Assembly (NCBI GenBank): GCA_026770585.1
Contig: MU646551.1
Span: forward strand, 385,825 to 396,764
Length of the DNA: 10,940 bases
Direction of reading: 5' to 3'
Origin: Baffinella frigidus
Lineage: Eukaryota > Cryptophyceae > Cryptomonadales > Baffinellaceae
Shown piece after piece: positions 1 to 5,742 of this stretch (positions are counted from its first letter, which is position 1; every line of letters starts with the position of its first letter). Both the position numbers and the translations under genes were made by a program. A model generated the notes under the pieces. That model had not been told where the DNA came from and made no database searches. It saw only the letters and a program-made list of their open reading frames with translations.

Positions 1-246
1 GGTGGGGGTTTGGGGTTTGGGGTTTTGGGTGTAGGGTTTAGGGTGGGGGATGAGAGTTTGGGGTTCAGGGTGTGGGCTTTGGGGTTTAGGGTTTGGGGGC
101 TGGGGGCTGGTATGTAGGGTGTAGGGTTTAGGGTGTAGGGTGTAGGGTCAAGGGTTTGGGGTTGAGGGTTGAGGGTCAAGGGTTTTAGGGTTTAGGGTTT
201 CGGGTCAAGGGTTCTAAGGTTTAGGGTGTAGGGTTTGGGGGTGAAC
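1..246. repeat. Degenerate telomere-like repeat, G-rich on + strand
   Basis: The stretch is a run of TTTAGGG, TTTGGGG, TGTAGGG, TCAAGGG and TTGAGGG variants with no long perfect array. G-rich repeats reading 5'->3' on the + strand would point to a chromosome end on the right, so this is not a terminal telomere at the left edge but an interstitial array. If the exon ending at 247 is correct, this is the start of the next intron of a minus-strand gene, beginning at its GTTCAC donor (246-241). No exon is visible inside it. Confidence 0.85.
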
Positions 247-311
247 CGGCACTGCCCTGCGTCGAAGTGCAGACCCACCAGGTCGGCATCCGAGGCCCCA
301 AGGCTCCAAAC
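247..311 (-). CDS. Exon 6 of minus-strand beta-propeller-like gene (last in window)
   Basis: Read on the minus strand, a pyrimidine-rich CCCTCTCACAG acceptor precedes 65 nt of open frame starting VWSLGASDADLVGL and ending ...AGQC plus two bases, followed by a GTTCAC donor. It begins in phase 0, exactly where exon 5 (ending in GEYK, phase 0) leaves off, so the junction reads GEYK-VWSL, typical of a propeller blade turn. It ends in phase 2, so the gene continues left of the window. The flanks are telomere-like repeat. A truncated relative lies at 658-692. The acceptor and phase are good evidence; the exact donor is less certain because GTTCAC is a weak site. Confidence 0.65.
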
Positions 312-500
312 CTGTGAGAGGGTGTGTGGTTTACGGTTTACGGTTTGGGGGTTCGCCACGGAGGGCTCGGGGGGGGGGGGTATTCAAAAGTCAATTTTCA
401 AGGGAATATGGTATTCAAAAGTCATTTTTGAAGAAAACGGCTCCAAGAACGACCCAATGGCTCCAAGAACGACCCTAGAATACCCCTCGAAGGGCCCTTA
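312..500. repeat. Intron sequence with short tandem duplications and a G12 run
   Basis: This is intronic on the minus strand. It holds a 12-G homopolymer at 369-380, two copies of TATTCAAAAGTCA (381-393 and 412-424) and two copies of GGCTCCAAGAACGACCC (439-455 and 459-475, period 20). Nothing coding is supported. Confidence 0.7.
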
Positions 501-633
501 TCCGGGGAAACCTATTTTTCTTTCATTTGATGGCAACGAAAATTACTACACAAATGCTTTAATATTACTAATAAAAACGAATTGTGTAGTAATTTTCGTT
601 GCCGTCAAATAAAAGAAAATAGGTTTCCCCGGA
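501..633. mobile_element. MITE family 1, full copy with 52-bp inverted repeats and TA target duplication
   Basis: A 133-bp element is almost entirely inverted repeat. The left arm, starting TCCGGGGAAACC at 501, pairs with the right arm ending GGTTTCCCCGGA at 633, with few mismatches over about 52 bp; a 28-bp AT-rich loop (about 554-581) separates them. TA dinucleotides flank both sides (499-500 and 634-635), the target duplication typical of Tc1/mariner-type elements. There is no transposase inside, so it would depend on one elsewhere. A half copy lies at 7448-7501. The hairpin is directly visible; the superfamily is inferred from the TA duplication. Confidence 0.85.
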
Positions 634-657
634 TATGCCCTGTGTGGCGCTTAGGGC

Positions 658-692
658 ACCACGTCGGCATCCGCAGCCCCGAGGCTCCAAGC
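658..692 (-). pseudogene. Truncated copy of exon 6
   Basis: On the minus strand, AAACAG is followed by a frame starting AWSLGAADADVV, then a stop. It matches the first 12 codons of exon 6 (VWSLGASDADLV) and the DNA similarity runs over about 38 bp (658-696 against 277-315), including the acceptor. Similarity stops abruptly, so the rest of the exon is missing. It forms a pair with the exon 5 remnant at 1011-1058. A tandemly used alternative exon is unlikely because of the immediate stop. Confidence 0.65.
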
Positions 693-703
693 CTGTTTGC
701 GCG

Positions 704-777
704 CGTTCCGATTATATTGTTATTCCGGGACGTGACCGGACGTTCTAATTATATTGTTATTCCGGGACGTGACCAGT
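704..777. repeat. 37-bp tandem repeat, two copies
   Basis: Units at 704-740 and 741-777 share CGTTC(C/T)(G/A)ATTATATTGT and TATTCCGGGACGTGACC. It sits in the intron between exons 5 and 6. No coding role is seen. Confidence 0.85.
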
Positions 778-1010
778 CGTGACCGGGCGAGACACGCGGT
801 CTGCGACCAAGAACCTCAACCGCCGTTTTAGAGGTTGGCTCGAGCGGGGGAGAAGTCGGACACCGCGCATAAACGGCAAACGTTGTCGGTGTTGACTTTT
901 GGCGTAAAAGTTGCCGGTGTTGGCGTTTGGCACAAAAAGTTTCCGGTGTTGGCTTCAGAAGAAAAGTTGACAGTGTTGACTTTTGGCGCAAAAGTTGACT
1001 TTTGGCTCAC
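778..1010. repeat. Intronic minisatellite, roughly 28-bp unit, copy 1
   Basis: From about 880 to 1010 the + strand carries diverged repeats of a unit like GTTGACTTTTGGCGCAAAA followed by GTTGCCGGT. On the minus strand this follows directly on the GTGAGCC donor of the exon 5 remnant. The same minisatellite follows the intact exon 5 at about 1150-1243, so intron start and exon were copied together. From 778 to 880 the sequence is unique and GC-rich, and no feature is supported. Confidence 0.7.
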
Positions 1011-1058
1011 CTTGAACTCGCCCGTCGCGGCCGAGAACATGAACAGGTCGCGCTCCTC
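1011..1058 (-). pseudogene. 5'-truncated copy of exon 5
   Basis: Sixteen codons on the minus strand read EERDLFMFSAATGEFK, aligned to EERELLMFLAATGEYK of exon 5 (12 of 16 identical), and end at a perfect GTGAGCC donor (1010 leftward). The first nine codons of the exon are missing; in their place stands AGGATTTAG and then an eight-copy telomeric array in the opposite orientation (1071-1126). The upstream side lacks a pyrimidine tract, so use as an exon is doubtful. It probably belongs with the exon 6 remnant at 658-692 as one inserted fragment. Confidence 0.65.
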
Positions 1059-1070
1059 CTAAATCCTCAA

Positions 1071-1126
1071 CCCTAAACCCTAAACCCTAAACCCTAAACC
1101 CTAAACCCTAAACCCTAAACCCTAAA
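1071..1126. repeat. Eight perfect CCCTAAA telomeric repeats
   Basis: Eight exact 7-bp units, C-rich on the + strand. This is the opposite orientation from the surrounding degenerate repeats and by far the purest array in the window. It abuts the break point of the truncated exon 5 copy. Perfect units suggest recent addition, for example by telomerase or by capture of telomeric DNA during break repair. Confidence 0.95.
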
Positions 1127-1149
1127 CAACGCAAAAATCGGCAGTCGCC

Positions 1150-1243
1150 GGTATGGCGTTTGGCGCAAAAGTTGCCGGTGTTAGCTTTTGGCGCAAAAGT
1201 TGCCGGTGTTGGCTTCTGGCGCAAAAAATGACTTTTGGCTCAC
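1150..1243. repeat. Intronic minisatellite, copy 2, following exon 5 donor
   Basis: Three diverged units of GTTGCCGGTGTTGGCTT plus TGGCGCAAAA on the + strand. On the minus strand this is the start of the intron after exon 5, beginning GTGAGCCAAAAGTC. It is homologous to the block at 880-1010. Confidence 0.75.
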
Positions 1244-1316
1244 CTTGTACTCGCCCGTCGCGGCCAAGAACATCAACAACTCGCGCTCCTCCGCTCGCGA
1301 CACCACGAAATAGTAC
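1244..1316 (-). CDS. Exon 5 of minus-strand beta-propeller-like gene
   Basis: A 73-nt exon. Acceptor AACCCAG precedes one base that completes an Arg codon begun in exon 4, then 24 codons including YYFVVSRAEERELL and LAATGEYK, ending in phase 0 at a strong GTGAGCC donor. The alternation of hydrophobic strand (YYFVVS), charged turn (RAEERE), strand (LLMFLA) and turn (ATGE) fits a beta-propeller blade. Phases match exon 4 on one side and exon 6 on the other. The upstream intron ends in telomere-like sequence, and five truncated copies of this acceptor plus exon start lie in it. Confidence 0.75.
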
Positions 1317-2350
1317 CTGGGTTGGGGTACGGGTTGAGGGTTTAGACCCTCAACCGTTGAGGGTTTCCCTCCGCTCGGGACAACCACCAAATGATACCTG
1401 CGGGTTAGGCGTTTGGGGTTTGGTGTGTAGGATTCAGGGTTTAGGGTCTAGGGTTTCGGGTGTAGGGTTTAGGCTTCAGGGATCCTCCGCTCGCGACACC
1501 ACAAAATAGTACCTGCGGGTTCAGGGTTTGGGGTTTAGACCCTGAACCGTTTGGGGCTTTCCTCCACTCGCGACACCACGAAACAATACCTAGTGTGGAA
1601 TTTGGGGTTTCGGGTTTCGGGTTTCGGGTTTCGGGTTTCGGGTTTCGGGATTAGGGTTCAGGTTTTAGACCCTAAACCGTTGAGGATTTTGAGGGTTTAG
1701 GGTTTTGGGCTCCTCCGCTCGCGACACCACGAAACAATGCCTGGTGGGGGGTTTAGGGTTTAGGGGTTTAGACCCTAAACCGTTTAGGGCTTCCCTCCGA
1801 TCGCTAGGGTTTCCCTCCGCCCACGACACCACGAAACAATACCTGCGGGTTAGGGGGGTTTAAGGTTTGGGGTTCGGAATTTGGGATTTGGGGTTTAGAG
1901 GTTAAGGGTTAGGTTTTAGATCCTAAACCGTTTAGAGATCAGACCCTAGACCGTTAAGCGTGGAGCTAAACGGTTTAGGGTTTGGGGTTTAGGGTATTAA
2001 GGTTTAGGGCTCAGGGTTCAGGTTTTAGTGGTTCAGGGTTTTGGGTCAAGGGTCAAGGGTGTACCCCCCACATCGCACCCCCCACCCCCCCGACAAATAT
2101 CATCCGGGCAAGTATTTAGTATAAACAGGGCATAGGGTTCAGAGTTTAGAGTTTAGGGTCCATTTTAGGGTTGAGGGTTGAGGGTTGAGGGTTGAGGGTT
2201 TGGGGGTTGGGGTTTAGGGTTTAAGGGTTTGGGTTTAGGGTGTGGGGTTTAGGGTTTAGAGTTTGGGGTTTAGGATTTAGGGTTTAGGGTTTAGGGTTTA
2301 GGGTTTAGGGTCTAGGGTTTGGGGTTTGGGGTTTAGGGTTTAGAGTCTAC
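1317..2350. repeat. Telomere-like intron array with five truncated exon 5 copies
   Basis: Degenerate TTTAGGG-type repeat fills this 1-kb intron. Besides the intact exon 5, blocks like CCGCTCGCGACACCACGAAA recur at 1371-1400, 1487-1515, 1564-1591, 1714-1742 and 1816-1845. On the minus strand each is a YAG acceptor plus the first 9-10 codons of exon 5, then truncation into repeat. Most units also hold a head-to-head telomeric palindrome CCCTAAA-CCG-TTTAGGG (1347-1363, 1540-1556, 1670-1686, 1773-1789). Pure sub-arrays are (TTTCGGG)6 at 1608-1649, (TTGAGGG)4 at 2171-2198 and (TTTAGGG)5 at 2276-2310. From 2060 to 2130 there is a C-rich then unique patch without a supported gene. Confidence 0.8.
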
Positions 2351-2395
2351 CGCTCTCGTCGCCTGTCGAATGCGTGGATCCCCCGGATCGGAACC
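2351..2395 (-). CDS. Exon 4 (45-nt microexon) of minus-strand gene
   Basis: On the minus strand the pyrimidine-rich CCTTCACCCACAG is followed by 45 nt: one base, then 14 codons reading VPIRGIHAFDRRRE, then two bases, then GTAGAC. The leading G completes the Gly codon left by exon 3, and the trailing CG plus the G of exon 5 makes Arg, so both phases fit. It is an island of unique sequence in telomere-like repeat, which is why it stands out. The small size makes it easy to miss and also raises the chance of coincidence; the matching phases on both sides argue against that. Confidence 0.65.
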
Positions 2396-2648
2396 CTGTG
2401 GGTGAAGGCGGGGGTTTAGGGTTTAGGGGTTCGGTATAGGGGTGAGTGGTTTAGGGGTTCAAAGGTTATGGGTTATGGGTTTGGGGTTCAGGTTGAGGGT
2501 GGGAGCAGTCGGAGGGTACGAGACGTTGGGTTCCGGGTTCAGGGTGCAGGGTATAGGGTGTGGGGTTTGTGTTTAGGGTTTAGGGGTTAGGGTTGAGGGT
2601 TTACCCCTCAGGGTTAGGGGTTAGGAGTTAGGGGTTCGGGTTTCTTAC
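2396..2648. repeat. Telomere-like intron between exons 3 and 4
   Basis: A 253-nt intron made almost only of GGGTTTAGGG/GGGGTTAGGG/GGGTTCAGG variants on the + strand. Its minus-strand ends are GTAAGA and CACAG. A slightly less repetitive patch at 2500-2530 shows no convincing splice sites. Confidence 0.7.
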
Positions 2649-2718
2649 CCATGCACATTGAGCTGCTCCGCCACCATCCCGCTCTCGGGATCCACCATCA
2701 CCACCGACGTGTTGAACC
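2649..2718 (-). CDS. Exon 3 of minus-strand beta-propeller-like gene
   Basis: A 70-nt exon with the best splice sites in the window: a polypyrimidine tract (CCCCCCTCCCTCTCCTCC) ending GAGCAG on one side and GTAAGA on the other. Two bases complete a Gly codon from exon 2, then 22 codons starting FNTSVVMVDPESG and ending EQLNVH, then GG. The pattern of a strand, a D-x-x-x-G turn and another strand is typical of propeller proteins. It sits between telomere-like blocks. Confidence 0.72.
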
Positions 2719-2959
2719 CTGCTCGGGGAGGAGAGGGAGGGGGGGTAAGATCGCTGCGCGTCGTCAGGCTTAGAAACATAGTCGGCAGGGGGGGTGTGGG
2801 GGCTGATCTGCAAACAGCCCTTGACCCCGCGCCCTAAGCGTGCCCTAACCCGAAACCCGAAACCCCTCACCCCGAAACCCGAAATCAGCTCGCACGCCCT
2901 GCACTCGACCCCCCGGGAAATGGTGCGGGACCCCCCGGGAAATGGCGGCTTAAGGCAAA
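2719..2959. repeat. Intron 2, distal part: telomere-like and short tandem sequence
   Basis: Contains the pyrimidine tract of the exon 3 acceptor, a C-rich telomere-like patch on the + strand (about 2835-2885, ACCCGAAACCC variants) and a 22-bp tandem duplication of GACCCCCCGGGAAATGG (starts 2907 and 2929). No gene is supported. Confidence 0.6.
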
Positions 2960-3203
2960 GACTTTTGGATCACTGATCTCCAGGCTAAGAGTAATCGAGA
3001 AGAAATGAGGCGGGAGGCCTAGCTCTGCCTCGCTCGGGTTGTCCGACTGCTCTCATGTTGACATGCTGGGTCTGCGGTACAAATCATCAACTTGGGTACA
3101 AATCCTCAACTTGGGGCGGAAAACAGGGAAACCAGATTGGTGAGCCCAAATAGACGGAGGCAGAGCTAGGAGGCGGGAGAGACCCGAGGCGGACGGCTAC
3201 ATG
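2960..3203. repeat. Direct repeat, copy 1, of exon 2 donor region, split by a MITE
   Basis: The flanks of this copy (2960-3016 and 3171-3203) match 3803-3936. Shared blocks are CTTTTGGATCACT, CTCCAGGCT, GAGGCGGGA and GACCCGAGGCGGACGG. On the minus strand it duplicates the last 13 nt of exon 2 plus the GTCT donor and the following intron, so it is a second decoy donor about 740 nt downstream. It is interrupted by the element at 3017-3169. Confidence 0.8.
3017..3169. mobile_element. MITE family 2, 153 bp, with 9-10-bp target duplication and known empty site
   Basis: The ends are 14-bp inverted repeats, CCTAGCTCTGCCTC (3018-3031) and GAGGCAGAGCTAGG (3157-3170). The element is flanked by direct repeats GAGGCGGGAG (3007-3016 and 3170-3179; one G is shared with the terminus, so 9 or 10 bp). 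The homologous copy at 3803-3936 has the same site, GAGGCGGGA, once and uninterrupted (3850-3858), which is the pre-insertion allele. No coding capacity. A 9-10-bp duplication would suit Mutator-like or related superfamilies, but the type is not decided. Confidence 0.85.
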
Positions 3204-3802
3204 GTTTGGTTCACCGGACAAGAGCTGACCCACCACACAAGGCTGACATTGGCCTTTTCTTAAATGTTGGTTTTAAGGTCGCGTCCAGGATTTGTACTGA
3301 GTTGTGATCAAGTTGGTCACGTTAACTCTACATTATTTCGTAGCGTTACGTGACCAACTCCCTTGCGACCCTTTAAAAGAAGGTTTTATAAAAAGGTCAG
3401 TTGTAGCCTCGTGTGGCAGGGGCAAATCTGGCTACTTCAGATCATTTTGCCCAGAGAGTCTGGGAATCCCAGAACCCCCCACTAGCAACCTGTGGCAGCT
3501 TATAACCGGGTCGGGTGCTGTAGTAATTTTCAGCTAAACCCAAGAAATCTCTTCGGTATCTCCCGTCAGCAATTCGAGGTCCCTAGGGTTTCCTACTGTA
3601 GGGTAATAGGAAAGATTGTTTTTTCAATAAAATACCCGAATCCTTGCGAGTACCCGGTATAAGCTGCTACTGGTTGCTGGTGGTCTGATGAATGGATTCT
3701 GGTACTAAATGGTCGAAGACGTATTGTACTGGTACAAAACGGGTCAAAATTTTCGATCAAGGGTTATTCACGATTTGACCCCGGGTCCGCTATTGTTGTG
3801 TA
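3204..3802. other. Intron 2 core, no recognised gene
   Basis: Sequence of ordinary base composition between the two direct repeats. A plus-strand open frame at 3304-3537 has no recognisable motif and no supporting context. Seen here are an 11-bp inverted repeat AGTTGGTCACG/CGTGACCAACT (3311-3321 and 3349-3359), a GGGTCAAA...TTTGACCC pair near 3745-3782, and a partial match GTAGTAATTTTC (about 3512) to MITE family 1. Nothing further is supported. Confidence 0.5.
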
Positions 3803-3936
3803 GGCTTTTGGATCACTCGTCTCCAGGCTGAGAAAAATAAAGAAGAAGGGAGGCGGGACAGACCCGAGGCAGCTAGGGTCCAGGGTCTTAAGATTTCGGG
3901 ATTAGGGTTTTGGGGGAGCAGACCCGAGGCGGACGG
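3803..3936. repeat. Direct repeat, copy 2, containing the true exon 2 donor
   Basis: Matches 2960-3203 without the MITE. Inside it a 12-bp motif CAGACCCGAGGC occurs twice (3859-3870 and 3919-3930), flanking 48 bp of telomere-like sequence (3871-3918). Confidence 0.8.
3871..3918. repeat. 48-bp telomere-like insert flanked by 12-bp duplication
   Basis: The insert reads like degenerate TTTAGGG repeat (GGTCTTAAG, GGGATTAGGGTTTTGGGGG) and lies between two identical copies of CAGACCCGAGGC. The sister copy at 3171-3203 has one copy and no insert. It begins on the minus strand only a few bases after the exon 2 donor. Confidence 0.8.
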
Positions 3937-4276
3937 GGACATCGCGAGAATCGCCCCACGGCTCTCCCACACCACGGCGTTCCACACGTTGAGCACCTTG
4001 TCGGCCGTGGCCGTGCGCAGCGTCGCGTTGCTCACCGGGAGCACCTCGCGCCCCGCGAGCTGAAACTTGTGGACCGACACCTGCGGCGCCGCCTGCAGCA
4101 GGTACAGCCACTGCGCCTGCGCGTCCACCAACACCCCCGAGAGCGCCGTCCCGTGGAACCGCTGCGTTGTTCGCAGCCCTGTCGGTTCGCCCGACGACCC
4201 CAGCTCTGTGAAAGTCAGCTCCGGGCCCTTCCGCGACAGCAGCACTACCGTCTCCGCCGCCGGAGACATCCGCGGG
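3924..4276 (-). CDS. Exon 2 of minus-strand beta-propeller-like gene (main exon)
   Basis: The longest convincing exon, 353 nt: one base, 117 codons, one base. GC-rich third positions and a non-repetitive, balanced amino acid composition mark it as coding. It starts around PRMSPAAETVVLLSRKG and contains VSVHKFQLAG and WNAVVWESRGAI, with repeated short hydrophobic strands separated by polar turns, as in WD40/PQQ-type propellers. The end ...SASG joins in phase 1 to exon 3 (FNTSVV). The acceptor chosen (GAGCAG before 4276) agrees in phase with the exon 1 donor and has CTGAC about 20 nt upstream as a possible branch point. An alternative acceptor at 4329 (TCAGCAG) would need a different exon 1 end. 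The frame stays open past the donor into telomere-like sequence, so unspliced reading is possible but looks non-protein-like. Family not identified; ER membrane complex subunit 1 is one weak possibility. Confidence 0.72.
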
Positions 4277-4529
4277 CTGCTCGCACCCCGCAAAAGGTCA
4301 GCCACCCCGCAAGGCGCCCCGGAGCCACCTGCTGAGATGGCATGAGGCCGTGGGGGCATGCGCTCACCGGAATGCGACTTGGCCTTCACTCTGGGCAGCT
4401 TCCGGGGACCGGACTAAGCGAGACGCAACGCACATACGCATACACACATTTCACACACTACCTGAGCACGCAAACTCGCCGCAAACCCCGCCAAAATCAC
4501 TCCCCAGCCCGCCAAAAGCGGGCGTTCAC
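4277..4529 (-). other. Intron 1 (253 nt)
   Basis: GTGAACG donor to GAGCAG acceptor on the minus strand. It contains a CA/TG-rich patch (about 4430-4460) and a further GTGAGC/CAG pair (4367-4329) that could define a very short alternative intron. Its composition lacks the telomere-like repeats that fill the later introns. Confidence 0.5.
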
Positions 4530-4702
4530 CACTGCTCCTGCTGGCCCGCGCTCTGCGGGATGAAGAGCGCCACGGCGACAAGCAGCACAGCTCGCGCCAG
4601 CCCGCCGCATTCCCCGCCACACCGCCGATTTTTTCGAACATCGCCAGCATCGAAGCGCCGCTCCCCTTCTCCCTGAGGGGCGCCGCCGCCTCGATCCGCC
4701 AT
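4530..4702 (-). CDS. Exon 1: start codon and signal peptide/anchor of minus-strand gene
   Basis: ATG at 4702 lies in the favourable context ATCCATGGCG. Fifty-seven codons and two bases follow. Residues 1-35 are polar and Gly/Arg-rich (MADRGGGAPQGEGERR...), residues 36-50 form a hydrophobic stretch LARAVLLVAVALFIP, then QSAGQQEQ. This is a signal sequence with a long n-region, or a type II signal anchor, so the product should enter the secretory pathway. Cleavage could fall after SAG. The exon ends at CAGTG|GTGAAC; without splicing the frame stops at once (TGA). Another start upstream in the same open frame is possible, but 4703-5242 has low-complexity composition. Confidence 0.6.
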
Positions 4703-5242
4703 GGATTTCTCTCTTGGAAAAAACCTTTCGCGCGAAGCGATCCACTTTTGCCATGTCAACTTTCGGTCCAAAGCACCTTTGCCAAAGTTGATGATCCAAA
4801 AGTCAACAAGTCCAAAAGTCAACTTGTCCTTTGAACCATTTTCTTTTTTGCCATAAGCTTTAGCGATCCAGTTTGTGGGCGCGCGAGGAGGGGGGCTCAT
4901 GACCGACGGAGGGCCAGAGGGCGGGTGGCGTCTTTCCCAGCTCATGAGCGACAGGGAGGGCCAGAGGGCGGGTGGCGTCTTTCCCTCGAATCTCTTTCTC
5001 TCCCCGGCGGGGGGGGTCGACTCCCAGTTCACCGTGGACCGGCGCGACGCAGCCCTCCTCCAAGCGCGCCACCAGGACGGGGAGCCCCTACGGACGCCAA
5101 GGCGCGCTTCCATGCGCACCGACAGCGGCAGAAGGGGAATTCCTGAGCGCTGGGGGCGCGCTCCTGGGGGCGGGGAAAAGTCCGCTCCTGGGGGCGGGGC
5201 CAAGTCGACAGAGCGCTCCAAGTCCACAGAGCGCTCCTGCAT
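4703..5242. repeat. Intergenic region with tandem duplications; likely 5' region of the minus-strand gene
   Basis: Holds a 45-bp tandem pair (4895-4939 and 4940-4986, sharing GCTCATGA and GGGCCAGAGGGCGGGTGGCG), short duplications CGCTCCTGGGGGCGGGG and AAGTC(G/C)ACAGAGCGCTCC within 5155-5237, and repeated CCAAAAGTCAAC near 4795-4825. A 24-bp block at 4768-4791, starting CCAAAGCACC, recurs exactly at 6600-6623. The GGGGGCGGGG boxes could be promoter-like, but no TATA element is evident. Minus-strand frames are open across part of it, but the peptides are Pro/Arg-rich and low in complexity. Confidence 0.55.
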
Positions 5243-5330
5243 TTACCAGGCATACAGAAGCGTGAACGACGCGTCGGCACAGAAGTGCGAGGTGCGTTGC
5301 GCTTGCCCGTCCCACTTGCTGCGCAGATAC
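5243..5330 (-). CDS. Candidate terminal exon of an unidentified minus-strand gene
   Basis: After ATGATGCAG on the minus strand, one base plus codons for YLRSKWDGQAQRTSHFC and ADASFTLLYAW run to a TAA stop (5245-5243). The preceding candidate exon ends with AG in phase 2, giving an Arg codon across the junction. A GTAAAT donor overlaps the stop, so the protein may instead continue. The Cys-x-Asp followed by an aromatic/Leu-rich strand weakly recalls the C-terminal region of GDA1/CD39 nucleotidases, but this is not enough to name it. Confidence 0.4.
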
Positions 5331-5396
5331 CTGCATCATCGCACGAACACTTTCCCCTGACACACGACATCGCCGGACGCTCTGACGCATGAACAC

Positions 5397-5742
5397 CTGC
5401 AGATCTGCGCGGAGTCCACCCGGAAGTCCTTCCCGCTCAGCCACCCCAAGGCCCTTCCACCGACGCCCGCACCCCTCTCGCCCAAGTCGTGGAAGCGGAG
5501 CGTCCGGCTTCTCTCCCCACCCACGCCTGCCGCCTCACTCTTCTGCCCTTCGGCGGAGTCGGGCGCGTCCCAGTGGCTGGGCCGAGAGTCAGCAAACCCA
5601 GGAGGGGCGATGCAGAGCTGGGTAGTGTCACCGCGCCGCGTTCTGGCATTCGGCCCCGCAGCTGGAAGCGTGCTTGCAGAACGTCTGCTAGTAGACAGAG
5701 CGCGAGGCAGCGCTCTTCCGGCTGGGAGCGTCGCGTTTGAGC
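5397..5742 (-). CDS. Candidate upstream exon of the same unidentified gene
   Basis: A minus-strand frame is open from just after a TAG at about 5745 down to 5397, where ...DSAQIC plus AG meets a GTGTTC donor; the intron would be 66 nt (5396-5331). No ATG is in frame, so it would be an internal exon with its true start uncertain; possible acceptors are CACTACCCAG (near 5624) and CGGCCCAG (near 5580). Contains SRPSHWDAPDSAEG and LSGKDFRVDSAQIC. GC-rich DNA stays open by chance easily, so this is a modest call. Confidence 0.33.

Noticed and set aside
1-246. Terminal telomere at the left edge of the window
   Set aside because: The G-rich strand points the wrong way for a left-hand chromosome end, the repeats are degenerate, and gene-like exons follow.
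2960-3936. Direct repeats as LTRs of a small retroelement
   Set aside because: The repeats duplicate exon 2 donor sequence, lack TG...CA ends, and the interior has no primer-binding site or coding region.
3910-4345. Plus-strand open frames of 92-141 codons
   Set aside because: They are antisense shadows of exon 2; their peptides are Arg/His/Pro-rich as expected from the complement of GC-rich coding DNA.
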